Shown: positions 33,040 through 44,865, counted from the first letter of the stretch. The stretch is DNA of 64,000 bases from Pseudomonas sp. S09G 359 (GCF_002843605.1 NZ_CP025263.1:6043501-6107500), one strand, 5' to 3'. Translations and numbers: made by a program. The notes: a model not told the origin generated them from the sequence alone.

Positions 33040-34986
33040 CTAATCGCGTATTGCGACGAACCGGAATAGACCTTGGAGATCAAGGTCTATTTTTTGCAAA
33101 TACCAAAGTGTAGCATCAACATCCCGTAAATGAGTGGGTGCTAATTTCCATCCGCGGTCTAAGCGTCTGGAGGGAACATCTACGCTGAGCGAGTACTTAT
33201 GTTCTAGTAGGGCGAAATCATTTCCTGGCCAAGCGCCCTGATCGCCTACTGTGATTATCTCGTACGGGTGTATATGGGTTTTTTGGACAATATCAGCTAT
33301 AACGCGTGACTTATTAATTCCCGGAGCCAACACATCCACTGAATGCTTACTTTTTACAAGACCAGTGGTGTCAAGACCATCTTGTCGCAGCGCATCGGCA
33401 ACGACAAACCACATTTTGTCCGTTGAAAGCCCCTCCCGAAAACGGATGCTTACCTGATACGGGGGATTAACCTTGTAGCTATCAATAGGTATACCGAGCC
33501 CTTTTAGCCTGACAATAATTCGGGTTACATGGCTCAAAAATTCGCTAGTCTGCCCGCTCGGCATAACACTCTTATCTGCTTTAGAAATCCAGCCGCCATT
33601 GTAAAGACCGATGGTTATTTTTTCTAAAATTTCAGCTGGAAGACAGGATTCAAGACACTGCTGGACCGAGTCCCCCCTCCCTGAGGCTATTCCGACATGT
33701 ACGCCGGCTTCAACCAGACGAGTAAGATGGCGTAGTATTGCAGCATCGGGCGGGGCATCCCTTCGTTGGGAACTGCAAAGAGTGCCGTCGTAATCGAACA
33801 CGATGCATTTAAAAATCTTCGATTCTAAATCTTGAATAAATTCTTTTTCTGCTCTATTTACAGGACCGTGATCTCTATTAGAGGGCCACAATGCGCCAAT
33901 CGTATCGTACTTACTACTTATGGCTTTATGTTGATGATCATGGGGCTTTTCTATATGATCACTTAGATTCAAATAGTAGAGTTTCCTACCGAAGTCTGAC
34001 GCACCGGGCTTACCTGGATCAATTTTCAGCAGCTTCCCAATTTCTCCAACCAAGTGCATTTGAGCTATAAGCCCAGAAATTAAATCGTTGGGAGAAGCCC
34101 CATGCAAACGCATCGTATAAACTGGAACCTGTGCAGGAAACAAATCCTTCATGGCGTCCCATAGTCCAGACAGAGCGCGATCAGTGATCGCCAAAATTGC
34201 ACAGTCATCAGGCCTATTTGCTAGCCAAAGATGTCTACCGTGAGCGTAGGATCTTAGATCGACTAGCTGAACATGAAGCAAGGCAGCTTCTGAAAGTTTG
34301 GATTCTAAATCCGCCGCGATTGGTTTCAACAAGGGAGAATATACAATAGTAAGAGTCCCTCGAAGCACACATGCCTCTACAAACTTCTTCCCATCATTAA
34401 CCCACTCTTCTATCGATGCATCTCCGATTTTTAACTCTGATATAGTTCGAGGTAATTGTTCAAGCTGTGGATTAAGCTCGCTATAGGCTCTCGCGACCAA
34501 AATGGAATCCAAAAGAAGGCTATTTGTAGCTAGGTATCCATCTTTATTCGCTAGCTCGTAACAGTGCGATTTTACATCACCTAACGCATCGGCCTCCAGC
34601 ACCAGAGGGCAATCTGCTCTATTGACTATTACGTGAACAGGCCTCGCGCTATGTCGCCTGGCACGGCGCAGAGCCTCGATAACATCGGGATTTTTGCCCT
34701 CTGCGGACACGAGAAATACCGGACTAGAAGCGGCTAACGTAGGGTTGCAAATTATCTCCAGCGGGGTTGACGGCCTTGAAACTCGTCCAGTGTACGCCTC
34801 ATGTAAATTGCACAGTAACGATGCAACCGTAAATGATCCCCCAGAACCAACACCGATTAAGCTAGCTTCACTTGCGCCCACGATAGCTTTTTGCAGATCA
34901 CGGACGTCCTCAAGCATGGCGCCCGCATAAGTATCTTGCAGCAAATCCATTTCTTGACTGTATTTACTTTCCCCAAGACTTGTCAT
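33040..34986 (-). CDS. SIS (phosphosugar isomerase/binding) - HAD phosphatase fusion protein
   Basis: 648 residues. The N-terminal SIS region (about 10-310) has SLIGVGSGGSFTVA (42-55) and FLVSAEGKNPDVIEAL, like phosphosugar-binding isomerases. The C-terminal HAD phosphatase (about 390-640) has all motifs: DYDGT (398-402), GIASGR (432-437), Lys559 in GINKS and VGDQGAWPGND (580-590); the cap resembles Cof/sucrose-phosphate-phosphatase types. The fusion predicts handling of a phosphorylated sugar, such as ribose 5-phosphate left after base removal. Start chosen at ATG 34986, 16 bases after the NADAR stop with AGAGG upstream; a GTG at 35031 overlapping NADAR is possible. Confidence 0.82.
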   Translation of the reverse strand: MTSLGESKYSQEMDLLQDTYAGAMLEDVRDLQKAIVGASEASLIGVGSGGSFTVASLLCNLHEAYTGRVSRPSTPLEIICNPTLAASSPVFLVSAEGKNPDVIEALRRARRHSARPVHVIVNRADCPLVLEADALGDVKSHCYELANKDGYLATNSLLLDSILVARAYSELNPQLEQLPRTISELKIGDASIEEWVNDGKKFVEACVLRGTLTIVYSPLLKPIAADLESKLSEAALLHVQLVDLRSYAHGRHLWLANRPDDCAILAITDRALSGLWDAMKDLFPAQVPVYTMRLHGASPNDLISGLIAQMHLVGEIGKLLKIDPGKPGASDFGRKLYYLNLSDHIEKPHDHQHKAISSKYDTIGALWPSNRDHGPVNRAEKEFIQDLESKIFKCIVFDYDGTLCSSQRRDAPPDAAILRHLTRLVEAGVHVGIASGRGDSVQQCLESCLPAEILEKITIGLYNGGWISKADKSVMPSGQTSEFLSHVTRIIVRLKGLGIPIDSYKVNPPYQVSIRFREGLSTDKMWFVVADALRQDGLDTTGLVKSKHSVDVLAPGINKSRVIADIVQKTHIHPYEIITVGDQGAWPGNDFALLEHKYSLSVDVPSRRLDRGWKLAPTHLRDVDATLWYLQKIDLDLQGLFRFVAIRD

Positions 34987-35002
34987 ATGCGGAGCTATAC
35001 CT

Positions 35003-35521
35003 CTATTTCGACAATGGGCTAATATTTTCACTTTTAAGCTCGCTTCTCACTTCCATGAGCAAGACACCAAGCATATTTTTCCCTTTGCCGTTTACTTCAC
35101 CCCATGTCCTGTTTACAAGATTATCAGTAGTGGCCGACTCTACTAATCTCGCATCACCCGTTGAGATCAAAATTTCCGCTAGATCTGGATTTTGACTGTA
35201 TTTCTCAATCAATACTGCTTTCATTCTACTAAATTTTATTTTCGACCAATTTGGAGCAATATCCCATGTGTAAAGCCCATGCGCAGCCATAGCTACTAAG
35301 GCTGGTGAGGGCGCGTTAAGAATCCAATCTCTGACAGCTTCTTTTCGTGCTTTGCCTGCTTGATAGGCATGTTCCGCCGTGGGGTACTCCACACCTTCGA
35401 AGCTAAAGCTGCGTTTAAATAGATTGCTAAATACTCCGAAGGGCTTTTCGTTTGCTCGATAAAAATGAATTTCGAGAGAATTCTGCTCGGGTTCGATTAT
35501 ATTGAAGGGTGATTCAGTCAT
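35003..35521 (-). CDS. NADAR-domain protein (YbiA-like N-glycosidase/ADP-ribose-linked)
   Basis: 172 residues, one NADAR domain. Family marks: KPFGVFSNL (26-34), PTAEHAYQAGKA (47-58), the middle segment EKYSQNPDLAEILISTGDARLVE, and the signature NRTWG (137-141) plus KGKNMLGVLLMEVR (146-159). NADAR enzymes cleave N-glycosidic bonds; some remove ADP-ribose from guanine, others (YbiA/RibX-like) hydrolyse riboflavin intermediates. In this setting a role in reversing nucleic-acid ADP-ribosylation or processing modified nucleotides is likely. First gene of the five-gene cassette. Confidence 0.9.
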   Translation of the reverse strand: MTESPFNIIEPEQNSLEIHFYRANEKPFGVFSNLFKRSFSFEGVEYPTAEHAYQAGKARKEAVRDWILNAPSPALVAMAAHGLYTWDIAPNWSKIKFSRMKAVLIEKYSQNPDLAEILISTGDARLVESATTDNLVNRTWGEVNGKGKNMLGVLLMEVRSELKSENISPLSK

Positions 35522-35620
35522 TTTTAAGTGCCTGTGGGTACTGGACGAGCTTTGCGATAGTCGGCTTAACTCAGCGCGATTGTGCAGTCTCTGTTCAGAA
35601 GAAAAGTCGCATATTTAGTA

Positions 35621-36616
35621 TCAGATCGGTTGCTTTTTGTCATTAGCTTTCAGCAAAGCATAATCTATGCTTTCATGTCCGTGAAAAGCTGATGAGCTAT
35701 AGAAGCTGTACGCTTGCTCATCCGTTAAGGAAGTACGTTGAACGTTCATGCCTTTCAATAGAGAATATTTTTCAACGTAGAATTTTAGCCCCGCTCCTTT
35801 AGCAGTCAAACAACTTGAAAATAATACACGCCTTTCAGCCTGCTCCATCTGAGCGCGCAACATATTCACATATTGGCGCTTTGCTTGATATTCAGAAATA
35901 TAGGAGACCAGATCGCTGCCTACAACTGCCAAACTAGGATTCACCAAGCTTTCCGCTGGCATATGGCTACTTTTGAACCCAGTATATGCATCCACATACT
36001 TTAAGACTTGATACATACTTCTAAAATATGTACTAAACACATTTCCGAACTGCTCTTCGAATCTCTGACTAATCAACTCTGCAGAGCGGGCCTCATCATT
36101 ACTAACCACCACTAATAGAGTATTCAGTTCAAACTCTGAAAGCTCATTACCCACTCTTTCAAACCCACTAACTCCTTTACTCTCTACTCCGTCGGCAAAT
36201 AATGTGAATTCCTTTTTTGCGTTCAGATGGAGATCTAAAAGCCTGAAAAATACAGATTCAAAACTTTGCAACCTTATATATCTCGCTTGAGCGTCCAGAT
36301 GGAGATTTGTCTGCCTATTTTCATCCTGAGCCGCCTTCAAGTCTTGTCCTTGAATTCTAAGCGTGACTAAAACCGCAGCCAGCGCAAGACTGCTCAAAAG
36401 AGGATTCAATATCCCACCAAAAAAGTCTCCAAACTGTCCCCAGACGTCTTGCTTATTAGATAGAACGGTGCCAAAGGTCTTAAGATACATGGCAAGCATA
36501 AACACTGTCAGCAACGCGACCCCGCCGACTAGCCACATAAGCCACAGCGGAATTACGCTGAAGCGCCCTTGACTTGATGATGACCCGCTAGTAACTCTAT
36601 AGTCTTCGGCTTCCAC
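35621..36616 (-). CDS. putAbiC-type phage abortive-infection membrane protein
   Basis: 331 residues. Two membrane segments (about 22-45 and 70-88) flank WGQFGDFFGGILNPLLS (59-75), then a coiled region and SFESVFFRLLDLH (118-130). This pattern is that of the putative AbiC family. AbiC proteins block phage growth by an unknown mechanism. The start is a GTG at 36616. It ends 99 bases before the NADAR gene on the same strand, so it may share its promoter or be a separate defence gene in the same island. A possible -10 TATACT lies at 36660-36665. Confidence 0.8.
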   Translation of the reverse strand: MEAEDYRVTSGSSSSQGRFSVIPLWLMWLVGGVALLTVFMLAMYLKTFGTVLSNKQDVWGQFGDFFGGILNPLLSSLALAAVLVTLRIQGQDLKAAQDENRQTNLHLDAQARYIRLQSFESVFFRLLDLHLNAKKEFTLFADGVESKGVSGFERVGNELSEFELNTLLVVVSNDEARSAELISQRFEEQFGNVFSTYFRSMYQVLKYVDAYTGFKSSHMPAESLVNPSLAVVGSDLVSYISEYQAKRQYVNMLRAQMEQAERRVLFSSCLTAKGAGLKFYVEKYSLLKGMNVQRTSLTDEQAYSFYSSSAFHGHESIDYALLKANDKKQPI

Positions 36617-37077
36617 TTCTAATACCGCCTTTCTAACTAAACCTAAATTGGCCCAAGCTAGTATACTTGGTAAATTAACTCAGAATTCACGGTTCTCCAT
36701 AATAGGCTTTCATCTTACTTTCTATAGAACCCACATATCGGCGAAACCCTCAAACACCTTCTCTGCGTCAATCAACACTTTTCGAAACCAAAACCGGCAT
36801 CTTGGTAGGCCGATGCCAACCTACCCATGACGACCTTCGCACCAACCAGTGCTATGTCACCCGCTGGCCCGTCAGTGTTCATTTGGTCCAAGGAAACTTA
36901 GGCTTTTCCACGACATAGGGCGAAAACTCTCCATGGCCACCATTGGCACTTCTAGTCATTGCCGTGCTGGTTCCACCTTCACTGAGCGGATCTTCACATC
37001 TGCACTGACCCTTTTTTTGCCGCAGCCATAATAAGGCAGGAAGGCGAAGATTTCGCCTCTGCTCAGTGAGGCTCAAA
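36617..37077. other. gene-less remnant between putAbiC and the truncated integrase
   Basis: About 460 bases without a convincing open frame on either strand. It contains a short AGGCGAA/TTCGCCT inverted repeat (37042-37058) overlapping an alternative GCCTC/GAGGC pair. It is probably decayed mobile-element sequence that once held the rest of the integrase. Confidence 0.55.
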
Positions 37078-37464
37078 TTAACAGCCCCGTTGGGTGAAAC
37101 ACTTCATCAGAGTCAAGGATCGCTCTTTTTCTGGGAGCTTGGCTAGAGGTACGTGCGGCGAGCCGATTTCGAGCACACACGGGTGCTGAACCAGAACATA
37201 AACGCTGCGCCCCCCCACCCAGCTCACCTGCTGAGCCAGGGGTAGAGCTTGCAGGAAAGCACAAAGATGTCCGGCGCTGTTTAGCGATGTCGAGGCAGAC
37301 AAGCTACGGTTTCGAATCTGCGTGGTTATGAATAGATTTGGATAATAGAGAGGCATTCCATGTTCATCGACCAACAGACACGCTCTCTCGCCATTCCCCA
37401 TGACGAAGCTTTTGGTCTTCGCCACTCTTGCTAGCCTCTCCCCACCTCGATTCTTTACATTCAT
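37078..37464 (-). pseudogene. truncated tyrosine-recombinase/integrase, N-terminal fragment
   Basis: 128 residues. The fragment ERACLLVDEHGMPLYYPNLF followed by ITTQIRNRSLSASTSLNS and a CAFLQAL helix matches the start of large site-specific integrases, whose N-terminus reads GMPL.YPNLF.TTQIRN. Such proteins are several times longer and end in a catalytic R-H-R-Y domain, which is absent. AGGAGG sits ten bases before the ATG, so the fragment could still be translated. It points inward from the ssb terminator, marking the right end of the island. Confidence 0.7.
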
Positions 37465-37525
37465 CCCCAACCATCCTCCTATTCAGTTTTCCGAGCGTAG
37501 TCTTTACTTTTTTTTTGGCAAAGAA

Positions 37526-37556
37526 AAAGCCCCAAGAGCAGCACTCTCGGGGCTTT
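37526..37556 (-). terminator. rho-independent terminator of ssb
   Basis: AAAGCCCC...AGAG and CTCT...GGGGCTTT form a long stem with a five-base loop. Read from ssb it ends in a T-rich tail. It is the last core feature at this side of the island. Confidence 0.88.
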
Positions 37557-37593
37557 CAGGGAAATACTTTACAGATCGAGGCTCAGTCGTATC

Positions 37594-38121
37594 CTAGAAC
37601 GGGATATCGTCATCAAAGCTGTCGAAATCCGGAGCCGGCTGCGGAGCGGCCTGCTGTGGAGGCGGTGCCTGACGCGACTGTTGCGGTGCCGACTGCTGTG
37701 GGCGTGGAGCCTGCTGGCGCGGGGCCGGAGCGGACTGCTGGTAGTTATTACCCCCGCCTTGTTGGTCACCCTGCTGTGGGCGGCCGCCCAGCAGTTGCAT
37801 GGTGCCTTGCATGTCGACCACGATTTCGGTGGTGTAACGCTTGATGCCGTCTTTTTCCCACTCGCGGGTTTGCAGCTTGCCTTCGATGTAGACCTGCGAA
37901 CCTTTACGCAGGTATTCACCGGCGATCTCGGCCACCTTGCCAAACATCGACACACGGTGCCATTCGGTTTTCTCGACCTTTTGACCGGTCTGCTTGTCGG
38001 TCCACTGTTCGCTGGTCGCCAGACTCAGGTTGGTCACGGCGTTACCGTTAGGCAAGTAGCGAACTTCGGGATCCTGGCCGCACGTACCGACCAATATGAC
38101 TTTGTTAACCCCACGGGCCAT
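37594..38121 (-). CDS. ssb: single-stranded DNA-binding protein
   Basis: 175 residues. The N-terminal OB fold (1-115) starts [23 protein letters not shown] Gln/Pro-rich linker (about 118-160) leads to the acidic C-terminal tip [11 protein letters not shown], which recruits repair and replication partners. It is nine bases after the upstream MFS gene, so they share an operon, as in P. aeruginosa. Confidence 0.98.
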   Translation of the reverse strand: MARGVNKVILVGTCGQDPEVRYLPNGNAVTNLSLATSEQWTDKQTGQKVEKTEWHRVSMFGKVAEIAGEYLRKGSQVYIEGKLQTREWEKDGIKRYTTEIVVDMQGTMQLLGGRPQQGDQQGGGNNYQQSAPAPRQQAPRPQQSAPQQSRQAPPPQQAAPQPAPDFDSFDDDIPF

Positions 38122-38130
38122 AACGTTCTC

Positions 38131-39525
38131 CTAGGCTGGGCGCGCTGTCGGCACTGGGTTGACCAGTTGCTCGAGCGTCGCGCGATCCAATAATTCGGTG
38201 TCTAATTTGATGTAGATGGCGGCTTCTTCAGCAATAACCACGGCATCTGTAACCCCGGTAACGGCCTTGAGGCGCTCAACCAGACCGGCTTCGCGGATCG
38301 CTTCTGGCGATAACGGCAAACGCAGGCTCGTTACATAGGGAGGTTCGCGCATGGTAACAGCAAAGGCTAACCAGAGGGCAGCCAGACCTGCGCATCCGAG
38401 GAACACAACCGACAAACCGCCGTGCTGAAACATCCAGCCACCCATGATGCCGCCCAATGCAGAACCCAGGAACTGGCTGGTGGAATACACCCCCATCGCC
38501 GTGCCCTTGCCACCGGCCGGTGAAACCTTACTGATCAGCGAAGGCAACGAGGCCTCCAGCAGGTTGAACGCGGTAAAAAACACCACCGTGCCGATTACCA
38601 GCGCCCGCAGGCTGTCGCCGAACTGCCAGAAGAATAGCTCAGTGAGCATCAGCGTCGCGACGGCGCCGAGCAAAACTCGTTTCATTTTGCGTTTCTTCTC
38701 GCCGTAGATGATGAACGGGATCATGGCGAAGAACGAAACCAGCAGCGCGGTCAGGTAGACCCACCAGTGCTGTTCCTTGGGCAGGCCGGCTTTTTCGACC
38801 AGCGCCAGGGGCAGCGCGACGAAGCTGCACATCAGCATTGCGTGCAACACGAAGATACCTAAATCCAGGCGCAGCAGGTCCGGGTGCTTGAGGGTCGGCA
38901 ACAAGGCCTTGCGCGCAACGCCCGACTCCCTGTGCTGCAGCGTACCGGTGGAGCGCGGCACCATAAAGGCCACGATCACGATACCGAACAGCGCCATGCC
39001 ACCGGTGGCCAGGAACAAACCGTGCAGGCCGAACGCGCGGGTCAGCAACGGGCCCACTACCATGGCCACGGCGAACGACAGGCCGATCGTCATACCGATC
39101 ATGGCCATGGCCTTGGTGCGGTGTTGCTCACGGGTCAGGTCCGACAACAGCGCCATGACCGCCGCCGAAATTGCGCCCGCGCCTTGCAGGATGCGCCCCG
39201 CGATCACGCCCCATATCGAGTCGGACTGGGCCGCCAGCACGCTGCCGAGGGCGAACACGATCAACCCCAGGTAAATCACCGGACGCCGGCCGATGCGGTC
39301 GGAAATGATCCCGAACGGGATCTGAAAAATCGCCTGGGTCAGGCCATAGGCGCCAATCGCCAGGCCGATCAATGCGGGGGTCGCGCCTGCGAGGTCCATT
39401 CCATAGGTCGCCAGTACCGGCAACACCATGAACATGCCCAGCATACGGAAGGCGAACACCAGGGCCAGACCGCTTGCCGCTCGGGTCTCGCCGCTACTCA
39501 TGCGTTCGCTGTGGGGATCGTGCAT
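38131..39525 (-). CDS. MFS transporter (YajR-like) upstream of ssb
   Basis: 464 residues. About 12 membrane segments; motif A appears as [13 protein letters not shown] cytosolic C-terminal ferredoxin-like domain (about 395-455, [19 protein letters not shown]) resembles the YAM domain of YajR. Substrate unknown. GAGG lies eight bases before the ATG. It diverges from uvrA across 178 bases. Confidence 0.92.
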   Translation of the reverse strand: MHDPHSERMSSGETRAASGLALVFAFRMLGMFMVLPVLATYGMDLAGATPALIGLAIGAYGLTQAIFQIPFGIISDRIGRRPVIYLGLIVFALGSVLAAQSDSIWGVIAGRILQGAGAISAAVMALLSDLTREQHRTKAMAMIGMTIGLSFAVAMVVGPLLTRAFGLHGLFLATGGMALFGIVIVAFMVPRSTGTLQHRESGVARKALLPTLKHPDLLRLDLGIFVLHAMLMCSFVALPLALVEKAGLPKEQHWWVYLTALLVSFFAMIPFIIYGEKKRKMKRVLLGAVATLMLTELFFWQFGDSLRALVIGTVVFFTAFNLLEASLPSLISKVSPAGGKGTAMGVYSTSQFLGSALGGIMGGWMFQHGGLSVVFLGCAGLAALWLAFAVTMREPPYVTSLRLPLSPEAIREAGLVERLKAVTGVTDAVVIAEEAAIYIKLDTELLDRATLEQLVNPVPTARPA

Positions 39526-39637
39526 GGAAAAACCTCGTGTGAACCGGCGGCGATTCTACCAGTCCCATCGATTGAGAGGGTATATGCGGCGCTTTGCCGC
39601 GCAGCTTTCATGTAAGGCTGCACCTGGCACTCTGGCA

Positions 39638-39653
39638 GTGTATATTCATCCAG
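39638..39653 (+). promoter_or_regulatory. LexA-like SOS box of uvrA
   Basis: GTGTATATTCATCCAG fits CTG-N10-CAG with one mismatch and an AT-rich centre (TATATT). It is 50 bases before uvrA, and a TATACT -10 hexamer lies at 39664-39669, so the box would overlap the promoter's -35 region. It is also within the intergenic region shared with the ssb operon. Confidence 0.72.
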
Positions 39654-39703
39654 TCTTTAGCCGTATACTCCGGCATTATTTACGCCCGCCGTGCGAGGCC
39701 ATC

Positions 39704-42538
<2,835 letters not shown>

Positions 42539-42553
42539 TTTATCGGGCCCAAT

Positions 42554-42593
42554 AAAAAGCCCCTGTCACTTCATCAGTGACAGGGGCTTTTTT
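42554..42593. terminator. bidirectional rho-independent terminator between uvrA and ftnA
   Basis: A 17-bp stem AAAAAGCCCCTGTCACT with its complement and a five-base loop, with T-runs on both strands, serves the convergent uvrA and ftnA genes. Confidence 0.95.
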
Positions 42594-42604
42594 GCAGCCG
42601 GGAA

Positions 42605-43069
42605 TCAGAACTGCGATTGCAGGTAGTTTTCCAGGCCAATCAGCTTGATCAGGCCCAACTGCTTTTCCAGCCAGTAGGTGTGATCTTCTTCAGTGTCGTT
42701 CAACTGCACGCGCAGGATTTCACGGGTAACGAAGTCGCTGTGCTGCTCGCACAGCTCGATGCCCTTGCAGAGCGCGGCACGCACCTTGTATTCAAGGCGC
42801 AGGTCCGCTGCGAGCATGTCAGGCACCGTGGTGCCCACATCCAGGTCGTCGGGACGCATGCGCGGCGTGCCTTCGAGCATCAGGATACGGCGCATCAGTG
42901 CGTCGGCGTGCTGTGCCTCTTCTTCCATTTCGTGGTTGATACGTTCGTAAAGCTCGGTAAAGCCCCAGTCTTCGTACATGCGCGAATGGATGAAATATTG
43001 GTCACGAGCTGCCAGTTCGCCCGTCAGCAACGTGTTGAGGTAATCGATTACGTCGGGGTGACCTTGCAT
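42605..43069 (-). CDS. ftnA: bacterioferritin-type ferritin FtnA (BfrA)
   Basis: 154 residues. Di-iron ligands of the ferritin fold are visible ([28 protein letters not shown]). Alignment by eye with heme-binding Bfr places Ala at position 52, where Bfr has the heme ligand Met, so this is probably the heme-free FtnA of Pseudomonas (PA4235 type). It stores iron as a 24-mer. It lies next to katA; in P. aeruginosa this ferritin supports catalase activity under iron limitation. Start at MQGHPDV. Confidence 0.93.
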   Translation of the reverse strand: MQGHPDVIDYLNTLLTGELAARDQYFIHSRMYEDWGFTELYERINHEMEEEAQHADALMRRILMLEGTPRMRPDDLDVGTTVPDMLAADLRLEYKVRAALCKGIELCEQHSDFVTREILRVQLNDTEEDHTYWLEKQLGLIKLIGLENYLQSQF

Positions 43070-43182
43070 CGCCCTACATCTCCCTGCTTGAAAGTCTGTA
43101 GTTTGAACCATGATGACTCGGAGGTCACGGGACCAACGGCAGAAAAGTGAAGATTTCCTGAGAAAAGTAGCTGAAATAACGC

Positions 43183-43207
43183 AAAAACCGCCCAAATGAG
43201 GGCGGTT
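43183..43207 (-). terminator. rho-independent terminator of katA
   Basis: AACCGCCC and GGGCGGTT with a six-base loop, followed (on the katA strand) by five T's. Confidence 0.88.
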
Positions 43208-43224
43208 CTGCTTATCGTTTAGAG

Positions 43225-44673
43225 TTAGTTAAGCGATACACCCAGCGCCTTTGCGATTGCGTCTCCATAAGCAGGGTCTGCCTTGTAGAAGTGCTGCAAC
43301 TGACGCTGAACCACATCACTGGAAACCCCAGCCATTGCACCGGCGATGTTGTTTGTGAGCAGAGCTTTCTGCTCATCATTCATCAGGCGGAACAGCGCAC
43401 CGGCGTGGCTGTAGTAATCGGTGTCTTCACGGTGATCGTAACGATCAGCTGCGCCACTCAAGGCCAGCGCCGGCTCAGCGTATTGCGGCGCTTGCTTCGG
43501 CGCGTCGCTGTAGCTGTTCGGCTCGTAGTTGGGCGCCGCCCCACCATTGCTGCCGAATGCCATCGAACCATCACGCTGATAGCTGTTCACCGGGCTGCGT
43601 GGCGCGTTCACCGGCAGTTGCTGGTGGTTGGTGCCGACGCGGTAGCGATGGGCATCGGCGTAGGCGAACACGCGGCCTTGCAGCATGCGGTCGGGAGACA
43701 GACCTACACCTGGCACCATGTTGCTCGGGCCGAAAGCAGCCTGTTCCACTTCAGCGAAGTAGTTCTGAGGGTTGCGGTTGAGTTCCAGCTCGCCCACTTC
43801 AATCAACGGGAATTCTTTTTGCGACCAGGTCTTGGTCACATCAAACGGGTTCTCGTAGTGAGCGTTGGCCTGGGCCTCGGTCATGATCTGGATGCACACA
43901 CGCCATTTCGGGAAGTCACCGCGCTCGATCGCACCAAACAGATCACGCTGGGCGTAGTCAGGGTCGGTACCCGCCAGGCGTGCAGCCTCGGCCGGTGCCA
44001 GGTTCTTGATGCCCTGCTTGGTCTTGTAGTGCCACTTCACCCAGTGACGCTCGCCGCTGGCGTTAATCAGGCTGTAGGTGTGGCTGCCGAAGCCGTGCAT
44101 GTGACGGTAGCCATCGGGAATGCCACGGTCCGAAAACAGGATGGTGACCTGGTGCAGCGCCTCTGGAGAGTGCGACCAGAAATCCCACATCATCTGCGCG
44201 CTTTTCAGATTGCTTTGCGGCAGGCGCTTTTGCGTGTGGATAAAGTCAGGGAATTTAAGCGGGTCGCGAATGAAGAACACAGGGGTGTTGTTACCCACGA
44301 TGTCCCAGTTACCTTCCTCGGTGTAGAACTTCAAGGCAAAGCCGCGCGGGTCGCGTTCGGTGTCGGCTGAACCACGCTCGCCGCCCACGGTGGAGAACCG
44401 CAGGAAGGTTGGCGTTTGCTTGCCGATAGACTCGAACAGCTTGGCGCTGGTGTAGCGGGTGATGTCCTGGGTGACCGTGAACGTGCCAAAAGCACCCGAC
44501 CCCTTGGCGTGCACACGACGCTCAGGGATGTTTTCACGGTTGAAGTGAGCAAGCTTCTCGATCAGGTGAAAATCGTCGAGCAGCAACGGCCCGCGTGGAC
44601 CGGCGGAACGGGAATTCTGGTTATCCGCAACGGGAGCACCGCTGGCGGTCGTAAGGATTTTGTTCTGGCTCAT
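43225..44673 (-). CDS. katA: monofunctional heme catalase KatA
   Basis: 482 residues, small-subunit (clade 3) size. The distal His55 lies in [14 protein letters not shown]; the distal Asn is in [13 protein letters not shown]; the proximal heme region includes [12 protein letters not shown] with the Tyr ligand. It breaks down hydrogen peroxide. The ATG start (MSQNKIL) has GAGGGA eight bases upstream; a TTG two codons earlier is possible. It sits upstream of ftnA on the same strand, separated by its own terminator. Confidence 0.97.
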   Translation of the reverse strand: MSQNKILTTASGAPVADNQNSRSAGPRGPLLLDDFHLIEKLAHFNRENIPERRVHAKGSGAFGTFTVTQDITRYTSAKLFESIGKQTPTFLRFSTVGGERGSADTERDPRGFALKFYTEEGNWDIVGNNTPVFFIRDPLKFPDFIHTQKRLPQSNLKSAQMMWDFWSHSPEALHQVTILFSDRGIPDGYRHMHGFGSHTYSLINASGERHWVKWHYKTKQGIKNLAPAEAARLAGTDPDYAQRDLFGAIERGDFPKWRVCIQIMTEAQANAHYENPFDVTKTWSQKEFPLIEVGELELNRNPQNYFAEVEQAAFGPSNMVPGVGLSPDRMLQGRVFAYADAHRYRVGTNHQQLPVNAPRSPVNSYQRDGSMAFGSNGGAAPNYEPNSYSDAPKQAPQYAEPALALSGAADRYDHREDTDYYSHAGALFRLMNDEQKALLTNNIAGAMAGVSSDVVQRQLQHFYKADPAYGDAIAKALGVSLN

Positions 44674-44748
44674 GCTCAATTTCCCTCAGGTCGGACTTGG
44701 AACTGCCGGCTAATCGGCTTGGTGGAATTATTGACCATCAACATGACA

Positions 44749-44792
44749 CCTACAAATTCATTAAATTGTAGGCACCAATAGAAAATAACTAC
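44749..44792 (-). promoter_or_regulatory. possible OxyR-type/palindromic control site upstream of katA
   Basis: On the katA strand GTAG-N7-CTAT (44792-44778) fits half of the OxyR pattern ATAG-N7-CTAT, but the next two tetramers fit poorly. A separate CCTACAA/TTGTAGG inverted repeat spans 44749-44772. Either could regulate katA. Confidence 0.35.
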
Positions 44793-44865
44793 CAACAACC
44801 CCGCCGCCTATAGTGCCGAGCGCCACCTGTGGAAGCTTGTACGTTTCGCGCATTTGTTACGCGCA

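Noticed and set aside
36879..37076. 65-codon minus-strand frame next to the integrase fragment
   Set aside because: No ribosome binding site or recognisable motif; lies in what looks like decayed sequence.
28440..37500. CRISPR array or cas genes in the island
   Set aside because: No regularly spaced direct repeats and no Cas-like protein; the Rossmann-like protein only faintly recalls CARF domains.
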